Part shown: positions 33,017 to 41,558 of the stretch, in pieces
Numbering within the stretch: the first letter of the stretch is position 1
How the letters are laid out: the number at the start of each line of letters is the position of its first letter
Assembly: GCA_002437415.1 (NCBI GenBank)
Contig: DJPL01000039.1
Coordinates: 17,639-71,040, forward strand
Source: Ruminococcaceae bacterium UBA6413
Lineage (GTDB): Bacteria; Bacillota; Clostridia; Oscillospirales; Ruminococcaceae
Direction: 5' to 3'
DNA: 53,402 nucleotides
Position numbers and translations under genes: made by a program
Notes under the pieces: model-generated
What the model saw: only the letters and a program-made list of their open reading frames with translations
Databases searched by the model: none
What the model was told of the DNA's origin: nothing

Positions 33017-33556
33017 ATGACAAGAATGAAAGCATATTACAGAGAAACAGTTGCTCCTGCTCTTTTCAAGAAGTTCGGTTACAAAAGCACAATGCAGGTT
33101 CCCAAGCTCGACAAGATCATAATCAATGTCGGCTGCGGCGAAGCGAAGGAAAACGCTAAGGTAGTAGACGCTATCATGAGCGACCTTATGCAGATCACAG
33201 GTCAGAAGCCCGTTGTTTGCCGTGCTAAGAAGTCAGTAGCTAACTTCAAGCTCAGAGAAGGAATGGTTATCGGTGTCAAGGTTACACTGAGAGATGAAAG
33301 AATGTACGAGTTCCTCGACAGATTCTTCAACGTAGCTCTCCCCCGTGTACGTGACTTCAGAGGTATCAACCCCAACTCATTCGATGGCAGAGGCAACTAC
33401 TCTACAGGTATCAAGGAACAGCTGATATTCCCCGAGATCGAGTACGACAAGATCGACAAGGTTCGCGGTATGGATATCAACTTCGTAACAACAGCTAAGA
33501 CTGACGAAGAAGCAAGAGAGCTCCTCACACTTATGGGCGCTCCGTTCGCTAAGTAA
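33017..33556 (+). CDS. rplE: 50S ribosomal protein L5
   Basis: 179 residues: YYRETVAPALFKKFGYKSTMQVPKL, KAKKSVANFKLREGM and DFRGINPNSFDGRGNYSTGIKEQ. L5 binds 5S rRNA and the P-site tRNA. AAAGGAG lies 10 bp upstream. A 77-nt spacer precedes it. Confidence 0.97.
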   Translation: MTRMKAYYRETVAPALFKKFGYKSTMQVPKLDKIIINVGCGEAKENAKVVDAIMSDLMQITGQKPVVCRAKKSVANFKLREGMVIGVKVTLRDERMYEFLDRFFNVALPRVRDFRGINPNSFDGRGNYSTGIKEQLIFPEIEYDKIDKVRGMDINFVTTAKTDEEARELLTLMGAPFAK

Positions 33557-33580
33557 GACAAAGAAAGGAAACTATCAACT

Positions 33581-33766
33581 ATGGCAAAGAAGTCAATGAT
33601 TGCTAAACAGCAGCGTCCTGCAAAGTTTTCTACACGTTCTTACAACAGATGCAAGATCTGCGGCAGACCTCACGCTTATATGCGTAAGTTCGGCATCTGC
33701 AGAATCTGCTTCAGAGAGCTTGCTTATAAAGGACAGATCCCCGGCGTAAAGAAATCCAGCTGGTAA
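33581..33766 (+). CDS. rpsN: 30S ribosomal protein S14, zinc type
   Basis: 61 residues with two CxxC pairs (CKIC and CRIC), the short zinc-containing S14 form of Firmicutes. MAKKSMIAKQQRP and the GQIPGVKKSSW end are diagnostic. Located in the 30S head. Confidence 0.97.
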   Translation: MAKKSMIAKQQRPAKFSTRSYNRCKICGRPHAYMRKFGICRICFRELAYKGQIPGVKKSSW

Positions 33767-33799
33767 TTTAAGAACAAATTTTCAAGGAGGAAGTAAGTA

Positions 33800-34198
33800 A
33801 TGCAGATCACCGATACTATCGCAGATATGCTGACAAGAATTCGTAATGCTAACTCTGCAAAGCATCCTACAGTTGATGTGCCCGCTTCTAATATGAAGAA
33901 GCAGATCGCGCAGATACTCGTTGATGAGGGTTACATTAAGAGTTTCAGAGTGATAGATGACGACAAGCAGGGCGTTATCAGAATCACCTTAAAGTATACT
34001 GAGAACAAGTCGCAGGTCATTACAGGTTTACGCCGTGTAAGCAAGCCCGGACTTAGAATTTACTCAAACAGCAAGGATATGCCCAAGGTTATGAAGGGCT
34101 TAGGAATTGCAATCGTGTCTACCTCAAAGGGTATCATGACAGACAGAGAAGCACGCAAGAACAACGTTGGCGGCGAAGTGCTCGCTTTCGTTTGGTAA
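33800..34198 (+). CDS. rpsH: 30S ribosomal protein S8
   Basis: 132 residues: DTIADMLTRIRNANSAKHPTVDVPAS, RRVSKPGLRIYSN and the C-terminal GIAIVSTSKGIMTDREARKNNVGGEVLAFVW. S8 binds 16S helix 21 and represses the spc operon in E. coli. AAGGAGG lies 7 bp upstream. Confidence 0.97.
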   Translation: MQITDTIADMLTRIRNANSAKHPTVDVPASNMKKQIAQILVDEGYIKSFRVIDDDKQGVIRITLKYTENKSQVITGLRRVSKPGLRIYSNSKDMPKVMKGLGIAIVSTSKGIMTDREARKNNVGGEVLAFVW

Positions 34199-34214
34199 TT
34201 AAGGAGGAACAGAT

Positions 34215-34760
34215 ATGTCAAGAATAGGTAAGCACCCTATAGCTGTTCCTGCCGGCGTCGAAGTTAAAGTAGACGGTTCTACAGTTACAGTAAAGGGACC
34301 TAAGGGCACGCTCACAAAGGAGTTCAAGCCCTCCATGTCGATCACAGTTGACGGCGGTTTTGTTACCGTTACACGTCCTGACGACGAAAAGGAAAACCGT
34401 GCACTTCACGGTCTTACAAGAACACTTATCCACAATATGATCGAAGGCGTTACAAACGGCTTCAAGAAGGAGCTTGACGTAAACGGTGTCGGTTACCGTG
34501 TACAGAAGCAGGGTAAGGATCTTATAATGAACCTCGGTTACTCACATCAGGTAATCGTATCCGATACAGAAGACATCAAGATAGAGTCTCCCGCACCTAA
34601 CAAGATCATTATCACAGGTATTGATAAGCAGAAGGTTGGTCAGTTTGCATCAGAAGTAAGAGGCAAGCGTCCTCCCGAGCCTTATAAGGGCAAGGGTATC
34701 AAGTATACCGATGAAACGATCCGCCGCAAGGAAGGTAAAGCAGGTAAGGGTAAGAAATAA
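34215..34760 (+). CDS. rplF: 50S ribosomal protein L6
   Basis: 181 residues with two repeated domains: MSRIGKHPIAVPAGVEVKV at the start and GFKKELDVNGVGYRV, FASEVRGKRPPEPYKGKGIKYTDE at the end. L6 sits near the sarcin-ricin loop. AAGGAGG lies 8 bp upstream. Confidence 0.97.
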   Translation: MSRIGKHPIAVPAGVEVKVDGSTVTVKGPKGTLTKEFKPSMSITVDGGFVTVTRPDDEKENRALHGLTRTLIHNMIEGVTNGFKKELDVNGVGYRVQKQGKDLIMNLGYSHQVIVSDTEDIKIESPAPNKIIITGIDKQKVGQFASEVRGKRPPEPYKGKGIKYTDETIRRKEGKAGKGKK

Positions 34761-34781
34761 ACCGCAAGGGGTGAATAAATA

Positions 34782-35141
34782 ATGGTTAAAGTAATAGACA
34801 GCAAGAAGAGCAGAATCAAGCGTCGCAAGCGTATCCGTGCTAAGATCAGCGGTACTGCAGCTTGCCCCCGTCTCAGCGTTTTCCGTTCTGCTAAGCACAT
34901 TTACGCTCAGATCATTGATGATGAAGCAGGCAAAACCCTTTGCAGTGCATCTACAATGGAGAAGAGCTTTGAAGGCTTCGGCGGCAACGCAGAGGCAGCT
35001 AAGAAGGTTGGTCTTGCTCTTGCAGAAAAGGCAAAGGCAGCAGGTATCAGCGATGTAGTATTTGACCGTTCAGGTTATGTATACCACGGCAGAGTTGCTG
35101 CACTCGCAGATGGCGCTCGTGAAGGCGGACTCAACTTCTAA
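34782..35141 (+). CDS. rplR: 50S ribosomal protein L18
   Basis: 119 residues with RIKRRKRIRAKISGTAACPRLSVFRSAKHIYAQIID and the GYVYHGRVAALADGAREGGLNF end. Binds 5S rRNA with L5. The ribosome site AAGGGG is shorter than its neighbours'. Confidence 0.97.
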   Translation: MVKVIDSKKSRIKRRKRIRAKISGTAACPRLSVFRSAKHIYAQIIDDEAGKTLCSASTMEKSFEGFGGNAEAAKKVGLALAEKAKAAGISDVVFDRSGYVYHGRVAALADGAREGGLNF

Positions 35142-35194
35142 TCAGTAAGGTAAGGGTTAACTGAAACCCGCAATAAAAACAGGAGGACAAGAAT

Positions 35195-35695
35195 TTGGCA
35201 CTTTTAGATGCAAGCAATTATGAGCTTTCCGAAAAGGTTGTTGCTCTGAACCGTGTATCCAAGACTGTTAAGGGCGGACGTATCATGAAGTTTTCCGCAC
35301 TGGTTGTTGTTGGTGACGGCAACGGTGTCGTAGGCTTTGGTATGGGTAAGTCGAACGAAGTTCCCGACGCTATCCGTAAGGGCCTTGAGGACGCTAAGAA
35401 GAACCTCGTTAAGATCTCATTAAAGGGTACAACGATCCCTCATGAAATAGTAGGAAAATTCGGCGCAGGCGCTGTTCTTATGAAGCCCGCTCCCGAAGGT
35501 ACCGGCGTTATCGCAGGCGGCCCCGTTCGTGCTGTCGTAGAAATGGCAGGTATCAAGAACATTCGTACTAAGTCACTTCGTTCTAACAACCCCTGCAACG
35601 TAGTAAGAGCTACAATGGCAGGTCTTACAGCTCTCAGAGATGCACAGCAGGTAGCTGAGCTCAGAGGCAAGTCTGTAAAAGAGATCTTAGGTTAA
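35195..35695 (+). CDS. rpsE: 30S ribosomal protein S5
   Basis: 166 residues starting at TTG, with AGGAGG at 35181-35186. The dsRBD-like N-domain (EKVVALNRVSKTVKGGRIMKFSALVVVGDGNG) and C-domain (SLRSNNPCNVVRATMAGL) are complete. S5 takes part in mRNA unwinding and accuracy. The TTG start is supported by the ribosome site and by absence of an in-frame ATG before the conserved region. Confidence 0.96.
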   Translation: MALLDASNYELSEKVVALNRVSKTVKGGRIMKFSALVVVGDGNGVVGFGMGKSNEVPDAIRKGLEDAKKNLVKISLKGTTIPHEIVGKFGAGAVLMKPAPEGTGVIAGGPVRAVVEMAGIKNIRTKSLRSNNPCNVVRATMAGLTALRDAQQVAELRGKSVKEILG

Positions 35696-35727
35696 GCTTT
35701 TACTTTGCAGAAAGGACGGAAACCGAA

Positions 35728-35904
35728 ATGGCTTTAAAAATCAAGCTGGTTAAATCACTGGTTGGACGTAAGGACAGCCACATCGCAACAGCAGCCTCTC
35801 TCGGACTTCGCAAGATCGGCGCAGAGACAGTTCAGCCCGACAATGCAGCAACAAGAGGCAAGATAAAAGAAATTTCTTATTTAGTTGAGGTTACTGAGGA
35901 ATAA
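35728..35904 (+). CDS. rpmD: 50S ribosomal protein L30
   Basis: 58 residues, a short frame: ATG at 35728 with AAAGGACGG upstream. It contains KIKLVKSLVGRKDSHIATAASLGLRKIG, the L30 signature, and lies between S5 and L15 as in all such operons. Confidence 0.96.
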   Translation: MALKIKLVKSLVGRKDSHIATAASLGLRKIGAETVQPDNAATRGKIKEISYLVEVTEE

Positions 35905-35960
35905 TTCCTTACACCTTACGAAGGTTAAATAAGCACATTAACAAATAGGAGGTGTAACAA

Positions 35961-36404
35961 TTGAAGCTACACGAATTATACCCTGCAGCAGGTGCAACAA
36001 AGGAAGTTAAGCGTATCGGACGCGGACACGGTTCCGGTCACGGTAAGACAGCCGGTAAAGGTCACAAGGGTCAGTGGGCACGTTCAGGCGGCGGCGTAAG
36101 ACCCGGATTTGAAGGTGGTCAGACATCTCTCGCAAGACGTATGCCTAAGAGAGGCTTTAACAATATCTTTGCTACAGAATACACTGTTGTAAACGTAGCC
36201 GACCTCGAAGCACGCTTTGAGAGCGGTGCTGTTATCGATACAGATGCTCTTATCGATGCAGGTCTTGTAACTAAGGTTCTTGACGGCGTTAAGGTACTTG
36301 GCAACGGTGAAGTTACAAAGAGCTTTACAGTAAAGGCTGCAAAGTTCTCTGAATCAGCTAAGGCTAAGATCGAGAGTGCCGGCGGAAAGGCTGAGGTAGA
36401 GTAA
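35961..36404 (+). CDS. rplO: 50S ribosomal protein L15
   Basis: 147 residues from TTG at 35961, with AGGAGG at 35947-35952. MKLHELYPAAGATKEVKRIGRGHGSGHGKTAGKGHKGQ and GFEGGQTSLARRMPKRGF are the L15 marks. The stop overlaps the secY start by one base. Confidence 0.96.
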   Translation: MKLHELYPAAGATKEVKRIGRGHGSGHGKTAGKGHKGQWARSGGGVRPGFEGGQTSLARRMPKRGFNNIFATEYTVVNVADLEARFESGAVIDTDALIDAGLVTKVLDGVKVLGNGEVTKSFTVKAAKFSESAKAKIESAGGKAEVE

Positions 36405-37717
36405 TGTTTCAAGTCTTTAGAAACGCGTGGAAAGATCCCGCACTTCGCAAAAAGATTTTATTTACATTGCTCATAATAGTTATATTCCGCTTCGGCGCGG
36501 CAATCTTCGTTCCCTTCCTTGAGCCCTCAACTATCAAACAGATGATGGGCGAAGGAACGATACTTAATTATCTCGACGTTATGACGGGTGGATCGCTCAG
36601 CAACGGTACACTGTTCGCTATGTCGATCACACCGTACATCAACGCCTCCATCATAGTTCAGTTGCTTACAGTTGCGATCCCCGCACTGGAGCGTCTGAGC
36701 AAGGAAGGCGAAGAAGGACGTAAGAAGATAAACAAGATAACGAAGTATGTAGCTTTGGGCATTGGATTATTCCAGGCGATAGCATTCTACATCGGACTTC
36801 GCAACACCGTAAACGAAACAACACATAAGAGTGCTGTTCTCTACACAGACGGTTTTGACGGAGTGCTCGCGGCGATAACTATCGTAGCGTGCTTTGTAGC
36901 GGGTGCATCGCTTATCATATGGCTGGGTGATCAGATCACTCAGAAGGGTATCGGCAACGGTATTTCAATGATACTGTTCGCAGGTATCATATCACGAGTT
37001 CCTGATATGATAATCAACCTTATCAATCAGATCTCGGTTGCTCCGCAGAACTGGTTCTTTGTTCCGCTGATCCTCGTTATTTATGTTGTAATGATCGCAT
37101 TCGTAATCCTTATGACAAATGCAGAAAGACGTATTCCCGTCCAGTATGCAAAGAGAGTAGTCGGCAGAAAGATGTACGGCGGTCAGACAAACCACATCCC
37201 GATAAAGGTTGCAATGGCAGGCGTTATGCCTATCATCTTTGCAATGTCTATCATGTCACTGCCCGCAACGATCGGTTATTTCTTCGGTGTAACAGCAACT
37301 TCCGGCCACGGCTTCTGGAGCAGCTTCATAGGTCTGTTCAGCACGAACAACGTGGTCTATGCAATAGTTTACTTCTTCCTTATCATCGGCTTCAACTACT
37401 TCTATATTGCAATGCAGTATAATCCCGTACAGATAGCCAATGATCTTAAGAAGAACAACGGCGCTATCCCCGGTTATCGTCCGGGCAAGCCCACATCGGA
37501 TTTCATCCACAACTCGCTTTCAAAGGTTACTCTGGTAGGTGCAATATTCCTTGGTATCATCGCAATATTCCCTATTATATTCCAGAACCTCACAGGCATT
37601 ACAGGCCTTTCACTCGGTGGTACAACAATACTCATCGTTGTAGGCGTTGCTCTTGAAACAGTCCGTGCACTCGAAAGCCAGATGATGATGCGTCATCATA
37701 AGGGCTTCCTCGAATAA
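36404..37717 (+). CDS. secY: Protein translocase subunit SecY
   Basis: 437 residues and ten membrane segments; the channel of the Sec translocon. Recognised by GTLFAMSITPYINASIIVQLL, LERLSKEGEEGRKKINKITKY, GIGNGISMILFAGI, QYAKRVVGRKMYGGQTNHIPIKV (the cytoplasmic loop bound by SecA and ribosomes) and ENDLKKNNGAIPGYRPGKPT-like text. It overlaps rplO and is the last membrane gene before adk. Confidence 0.97.
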   Translation: MFQVFRNAWKDPALRKKILFTLLIIVIFRFGAAIFVPFLEPSTIKQMMGEGTILNYLDVMTGGSLSNGTLFAMSITPYINASIIVQLLTVAIPALERLSKEGEEGRKKINKITKYVALGIGLFQAIAFYIGLRNTVNETTHKSAVLYTDGFDGVLAAITIVACFVAGASLIIWLGDQITQKGIGNGISMILFAGIISRVPDMIINLINQISVAPQNWFFVPLILVIYVVMIAFVILMTNAERRIPVQYAKRVVGRKMYGGQTNHIPIKVAMAGVMPIIFAMSIMSLPATIGYFFGVTATSGHGFWSSFIGLFSTNNVVYAIVYFFLIIGFNYFYIAMQYNPVQIANDLKKNNGAIPGYRPGKPTSDFIHNSLSKVTLVGAIFLGIIAIFPIIFQNLTGITGLSLGGTTILIVVGVALETVRALESQMMMRHHKGFLE

Positions 37718-37732
37718 GAGAAAGGAACAAAT

Positions 37733-38368
37733 ATGAATCTTATTTTCTTAGGCGCACCCGGCGCAGGTAAAGGAACACAGGCAGAGGTAGTCTGCGAAAA
37801 GCTTGGTATACCCGCTATATCAACAGGAAATATGCTCAGAGAAGCTGTAAAGAACGGCACACCCGCCGGTCTTGCAGCAAAAGAGTGTATGGACAGAGGC
37901 GATCTCGTTCCCGATGAAGTCGTTATCGGCATCTTAAAGGACAGAATCGCACAGGATGATGCAAAGAACGGTTTTATTCTTGACGGTTTCCCGAGAACGG
38001 TTGCTCAGGCTGAGGCACTCGACGCTATGGGCGTTGAGATCGACAAGGTCATTGAGATCTCTGTTCCCGATGAGAAGATAATCTCAAGGCTCTCAGGCAG
38101 AAGAGTATGCGAGGGTTGCGGTGCTTCTTACCATGTAGACTTCAAGCCTACAAAGGTAGAGGGCAAGTGCAATCTTTGCGGCGCTAACGTTGTTCAGCGT
38201 ATCGATGACAAGCCTGAAACTGTAATAGCAAGACTGAAAACCTACCGTGAAAAGACTGCTCCTCTCAAGGATTACTATATGAGAAAGGGCAAGCTTATAA
38301 CCGTACAGGGTCAGGAAGAGATCGCTGAAACATCAAAGCTCACCCTTGCGGCAGTTGAGGCAAAGTAA
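37733..38368 (+). CDS. adk: Adenylate kinase
   Basis: 211 residues. Converts ATP + AMP to 2 ADP. The P-loop GAPGAGKGTQ (7-16), the AMP site STGNMLREAVKNGT, GFPRTVAQAEAL and a LID domain with a four-Cys zinc knot (CEGC ... CNLC) are visible. Standard position between secY and map; it overlaps map by one base. Confidence 0.97.
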   Translation: MNLIFLGAPGAGKGTQAEVVCEKLGIPAISTGNMLREAVKNGTPAGLAAKECMDRGDLVPDEVVIGILKDRIAQDDAKNGFILDGFPRTVAQAEALDAMGVEIDKVIEISVPDEKIISRLSGRRVCEGCGASYHVDFKPTKVEGKCNLCGANVVQRIDDKPETVIARLKTYREKTAPLKDYYMRKGKLITVQGQEEIAETSKLTLAAVEAK

Positions 38369-39138
38369 TGATTCAGGTTAAATCGGCAAAAGAAATTGAA
38401 ATAATGAAGAAAGCCAATCAGATAGCGGCTGAAGCTCTTATCGTTGCGGGCAATGCAATAACACCCGGAATGAGCACATGGGAGCTTGATAAGATCATTC
38501 ATGATTTTATCATATCAAAGGGCGCTATCCCCTCATCACTCGGTTACGGCGGGTTTACAGGCAGTGCCTGCATTTCGATCAACTCCGAGCTGATACACGG
38601 CATTCCTTCAAAGAAGAAAATCATCAGAGAGGGCGACATCGTTTCAGTTGACGTCACCGCTGAGATTGACGGTTACAACGGCGATAACGCTTATACCTTC
38701 AAGGTAGGAAAGGTTCCCGAAAGAGCCGAAAAGCTTCTTGAGGTTACCGAAGTCGCTTTGTATGAGGGTATAAAGATGGCGCTCCCCGGTAACAGAATCG
38801 GCGACATTTCAAATGCCGTGCAGACTTATTGTGAATCACGAGGCTACTATGTAGTAAGAAAGTTCATCGGTCACGGAATCGGACACGATATGCACGAGGA
38901 TCCCGAAGTTCCTAACTTCGGCAAGCCCGGCAGAGGTCCGAGACTTGTACCGGGAATGGCAATCTGCATTGAGCCTATGATAAATGAAACTACAGCCGAG
39001 ATCCGCATACTGCCTGACAAATGGACGGTGGTTGAGGCAAACGGTAATTACAGTGCCCACTTTGAGCACGCGATCGCAATAACTAACGGTGAGCCTCTCA
39101 TTCTCACGGAAAGCTCACTCCACCACCCGAAGAAATGA
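38368..39138 (+). CDS. map: Methionine aminopeptidase, type I
   Basis: 256 residues. Removes initiator Met. Metal ligands are visible in SVDVTAEIDGYNGDNAYTF (two Asp), GHGIGHDMHEDP (His), IEPMI (Glu) and the C-terminal AHFEHAIAITNGEP (Glu). Short bacterial type I form without N-terminal zinc extension. Confidence 0.96.
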   Translation: MIQVKSAKEIEIMKKANQIAAEALIVAGNAITPGMSTWELDKIIHDFIISKGAIPSSLGYGGFTGSACISINSELIHGIPSKKKIIREGDIVSVDVTAEIDGYNGDNAYTFKVGKVPERAEKLLEVTEVALYEGIKMALPGNRIGDISNAVQTYCESRGYYVVRKFIGHGIGHDMHEDPEVPNFGKPGRGPRLVPGMAICIEPMINETTAEIRILPDKWTVVEANGNYSAHFEHAIAITNGEPLILTESSLHHPKK

Positions 39139-39148
39139 CGGAGGGCGT

Positions 39149-39433
39149 ATGAACAATACGGTTATTGCATCCGGTATGGTTGTAAAAAGTATGGCAGGTC
39201 ATGACAGCGGTAGCTATTATGCGGTCATACGGGTCGAAAACGGTTTTGCGTACATTGCCGACGGTAAGTTACGCAAGATTGAATCGCCCAAGAAGAAAAA
39301 TCCGCTTCATTTACAGAAGACACTGACTACTGTAGAGCTTGCGGATATCACAAACAAAAAACTAAGATCTGCATTAGCGGCGCTCAACCGCAACGCAGAC
39401 AACATCGCCGAGGAGAGTGACAAGCTTGTCTAA
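39149..39433 (+). CDS. KOW-domain RNA-binding protein (L14e/L19e-like family)
   Basis: 94 residues encoded between map and infA, a position conserved in Firmicutes. SGMVVKSMAGHDSGSYYAVIRVENGFAYIADGKLRKIESPKKKNP is the KOW-type fold with its basic end. The start at 39149 has GGAGGG 3-4 bp upstream, and the earlier frame overlaps map. It overlaps infA by 8 bp. Likely ribosome associated; exact role unknown. Confidence 0.85.
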   Translation: MNNTVIASGMVVKSMAGHDSGSYYAVIRVENGFAYIADGKLRKIESPKKKNPLHLQKTLTTVELADITNKKLRSALAALNRNADNIAEESDKLV

Positions 39434-39644
39434 AGAAGATGTAATCGAGGTAAGCGGCAAGATAATTGAAGCGCTGCCTAACGCAACGTTTCAGGTCGAA
39501 CTTGAAAACGGACATAAGATACTGGCTCATGTAAGCGGCAAGCTGCGAATGAATTTTATTCGTATCTTACCCGGTGATAAGGTAACAGTCGAAATGTCAC
39601 CGTATGACCTGACAAAGGGCAGAATTACCTGGAGAGCCAAGTAA
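39426..39644 (+). CDS. infA: Translation initiation factor IF-1
   Basis: 72 residues, the exact family length, when begun at TTG 39426 (AGGAG at 39411-39415, 10-bp spacing). A GTG at 39417 lies directly on the ribosome site and is less likely. SKEDVIEVSGKIIEALPNATFQVEL and ILAHVSGKLRMNFIRILPGD are diagnostic. IF-1 binds the 30S A site. Confidence 0.95.
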   Translation: MSKEDVIEVSGKIIEALPNATFQVELENGHKILAHVSGKLRMNFIRILPGDKVTVEMSPYDLTKGRITWRAK

Positions 39645-39660
39645 GTCTGCATAAACGAAT

Positions 39661-39676
39661 ACGAGCGAACGCTCGT
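39661..39676 (+). other. Short hairpin between infA and rpmJ
   Basis: ACGAGCG-AA-CGCTCGT, perfect arms; no T-run. Confidence 0.45.
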
Positions 39677-39707
39677 CTGTAACAAATACAGGAAGGATGA
39701 TATTAAG

Positions 39708-39821
39708 ATGAAAGTTAGACCTTCAGTAAAGCCTATGTGCGATAAGTGCAAGGTAATCAAGCGCAAGGGCAAGGTTATGGTAATTTGCCAGGAACCTAAG
39801 CATAAGCAGAGACAGGGTTAA
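39708..39821 (+). CDS. rpmJ: 50S ribosomal protein L36
   Basis: 37 residues, MKVRPSVKPMCDKCKVIKRK then VMVICQEPKHKQRQG, with the C-x2-C ... C-x4-H zinc site. GGAAGGATG lies upstream. Single-copy zinc form. Confidence 0.97.
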   Translation: MKVRPSVKPMCDKCKVIKRKGKVMVICQEPKHKQRQG

Positions 39822-39848
39822 GCCCTAATTTAACAGGAGGAAAAAGAT

Positions 39849-40220
39849 ATGGCAAGAATTGCTGGTATCGACCTGCCGAAGGAAAAGCGTGTTGAGATCG
39901 GTCTCACATACGTTTACGGAATCGGCAGAAAGACAGCTAACGACATTCTGGCAAAGGCCGGTGTAAACCCCGACACCAGAGTCAAGGATCTTACCGATGA
40001 TGACGAAGCTAAGATCCGTGATGCTATAGAGCAGCTCGGCGTAGCTGTAGAAGGTGACCTCAGAAGAGAAGTAGCCCTCAACATCAAGCGTCTGGTTGAA
40101 ATCAACTGCTTCAGAGGCACACGTCACCGTAAGGGTCTTCCCGTTCGTGGTCAGAGAACAAAGACCAACGCAAGAACAAGAAAAGGTCCTAAGAAGACCA
40201 TCGCTAATAAGAAGAAGTAA
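39849..40220 (+). CDS. rpsM: 30S ribosomal protein S13
   Basis: 123 residues: MARIAGIDLPKEKRVEIGLTYVYGIGRKTAND at the start and RGTRHRKGLPVRGQRTKTNARTRKGP at the end. S13 contacts the P-site tRNA and L5. AGGAGG lies 9 bp upstream. Confidence 0.97.
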   Translation: MARIAGIDLPKEKRVEIGLTYVYGIGRKTANDILAKAGVNPDTRVKDLTDDDEAKIRDAIEQLGVAVEGDLRREVALNIKRLVEINCFRGTRHRKGLPVRGQRTKTNARTRKGPKKTIANKKK

Positions 40221-40244
40221 TCTTTACGGAAAGGTGGTAAAACA

Positions 40245-40649
40245 ATGGCAAAGGCAACCGCTACTAAGAAGCCTGTAGTTCGCAGACGTCGTGAGCGTAA
40301 GAACATTGAAAACGGTTCAGCTCATATCCAGTCTACGTTCAATAATACGATAGTTACTATCACAGACCTTCAGGGCAACACTTTATCATGGGCATCAGCC
40401 GGTGAGATGGGTTTCAGAGGCTCAAGAAAGTCAACTCCTTTCGCAGCTCAGACAGCCGCTGAAACAGCAGCTAAGGCAGCTATGGAGCACGGTCTGAAGA
40501 CTGTAGAAGTTTACGTTAAGGGTCCCGGATCCGGACGTGAAGCAGCTATCCGTGCATTACAGGCAGCAGGTCTTGAGGTTAGACTTATTAAGGATGTAAC
40601 TCCTATTCCTCACAATGGATGCCGTCCTCCCAAGAGAAGACGTGTATAA
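40245..40649 (+). CDS. rpsK: 30S ribosomal protein S11
   Basis: 134 residues with AHIQSTFNNTIVTITDLQGNTLSWASAGEMGF and the C-terminal TPIPHNGCRPPKRRRV. Located on the 30S platform near the mRNA exit. Confidence 0.97.
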   Translation: MAKATATKKPVVRRRRERKNIENGSAHIQSTFNNTIVTITDLQGNTLSWASAGEMGFRGSRKSTPFAAQTAAETAAKAAMEHGLKTVEVYVKGPGSGREAAIRALQAAGLEVRLIKDVTPIPHNGCRPPKRRRV

Positions 40650-40736
40650 TCATAAACTGAGTGTAGTTTACTCGGTGTCGCGGAAGGTACAAACCTTCAG
40701 AAACGATATTTATTTAAAAAACGGAGGTACTGACAA

Positions 40737-41333
40737 ATGGCAGTAGACAGACAGCCGGTCTTAAAGAGATGTAAGGCATTAGGCATATCCCCTATGGTAC
40801 TGGGATACAGCAAGGAAACAAACCGTCACGCAAACGCTAACAACAGAAAGAAAGTTTCTGAGTACGGAATGCAGCTTAAGGAAAAGCAGAAGCTGAAATT
40901 CATCTACGGCGTTCTCGAAAAGCAGTTCTATCACTACTACGAGATGGCAGTTAAGATGGACGGCGTTGCAGGTGAAAACCTCATCAAGATTCTTGAATCA
41001 AGACTTGACAACGTTGTATTCAGAATGGGTATGGCTATAACAAGAAGAGAAGCAAGACAGTTAGTAACACACGGTCACTTCACGGTAAACGGCAAGAAGG
41101 TAGACGTTCCTTCTTACAGAATAAAGCCCGGCGATGTTGTTGCAGTCAGCGAAACAAGCAAGAAGAGCCCCAAGTTCGCTCAGATCATCGAACAGACAAA
41201 CGGCAGACTCGTACCGTTATGGCTGGACGTAAATAAAGAGGCTATGACAGCCAAGGTTACTCGTGAATTCAACAGAGAAGAGCTTGACTATGAAATAGCT
41301 GAGCACCTGATCATCGAGTTATATTCAAAATAA
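40737..41333 (+). CDS. rpsD: 30S ribosomal protein S4
   Basis: 198 residues. S4 starts 30S assembly; in Bacillus and E. coli it regulates its operon. It has LESRLDNVVFRMGMAITRREARQLVTHGHFTVNGKKVDVPSY, the S4 RNA-binding fold. It lacks the CxxC zinc motif of some S4 proteins. GGAGG precedes it, after an 87-nt spacer. Confidence 0.96.
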   Translation: MAVDRQPVLKRCKALGISPMVLGYSKETNRHANANNRKKVSEYGMQLKEKQKLKFIYGVLEKQFYHYYEMAVKMDGVAGENLIKILESRLDNVVFRMGMAITRREARQLVTHGHFTVNGKKVDVPSYRIKPGDVVAVSETSKKSPKFAQIIEQTNGRLVPLWLDVNKEAMTAKVTREFNREELDYEIAEHLIIELYSK

Positions 41334-41362
41334 TCTCGTCGAGCAGTATTGCGAAAACTCTT

Positions 41363-41501
41363 CATACCGTGGATATCACGGTATGTATCGGTTATTTTTA
41401 ATTTACAATTCCGCACTGAGATATGCGCGGAGGGCAATGCCCGCCAAATCGTAATTTAAAATTAACCGGGCGGTTCCCCCGCAAAAGGGGGATACAGCCC
41501 G
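41363..41501 (+). promoter_or_regulatory. Structured leader between rpsD and rpoA
   Basis: Hairpins CATACCGTG/CACGGTATG (41363-41385) and a nested CGGGC...TCCCCC/GGGGGA...GCCCG (41467-41501) within a 225-nt gap. No close T-run follows. It may be a regulatory site of the alpha operon; the ligand (S4 or other) is not shown. Confidence 0.45.
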
Positions 41502-41558
41502 TTCGTACATCGTTAACCCGATGAAAACATCTGACAAACTTGTGGGAGGGTAAACCAA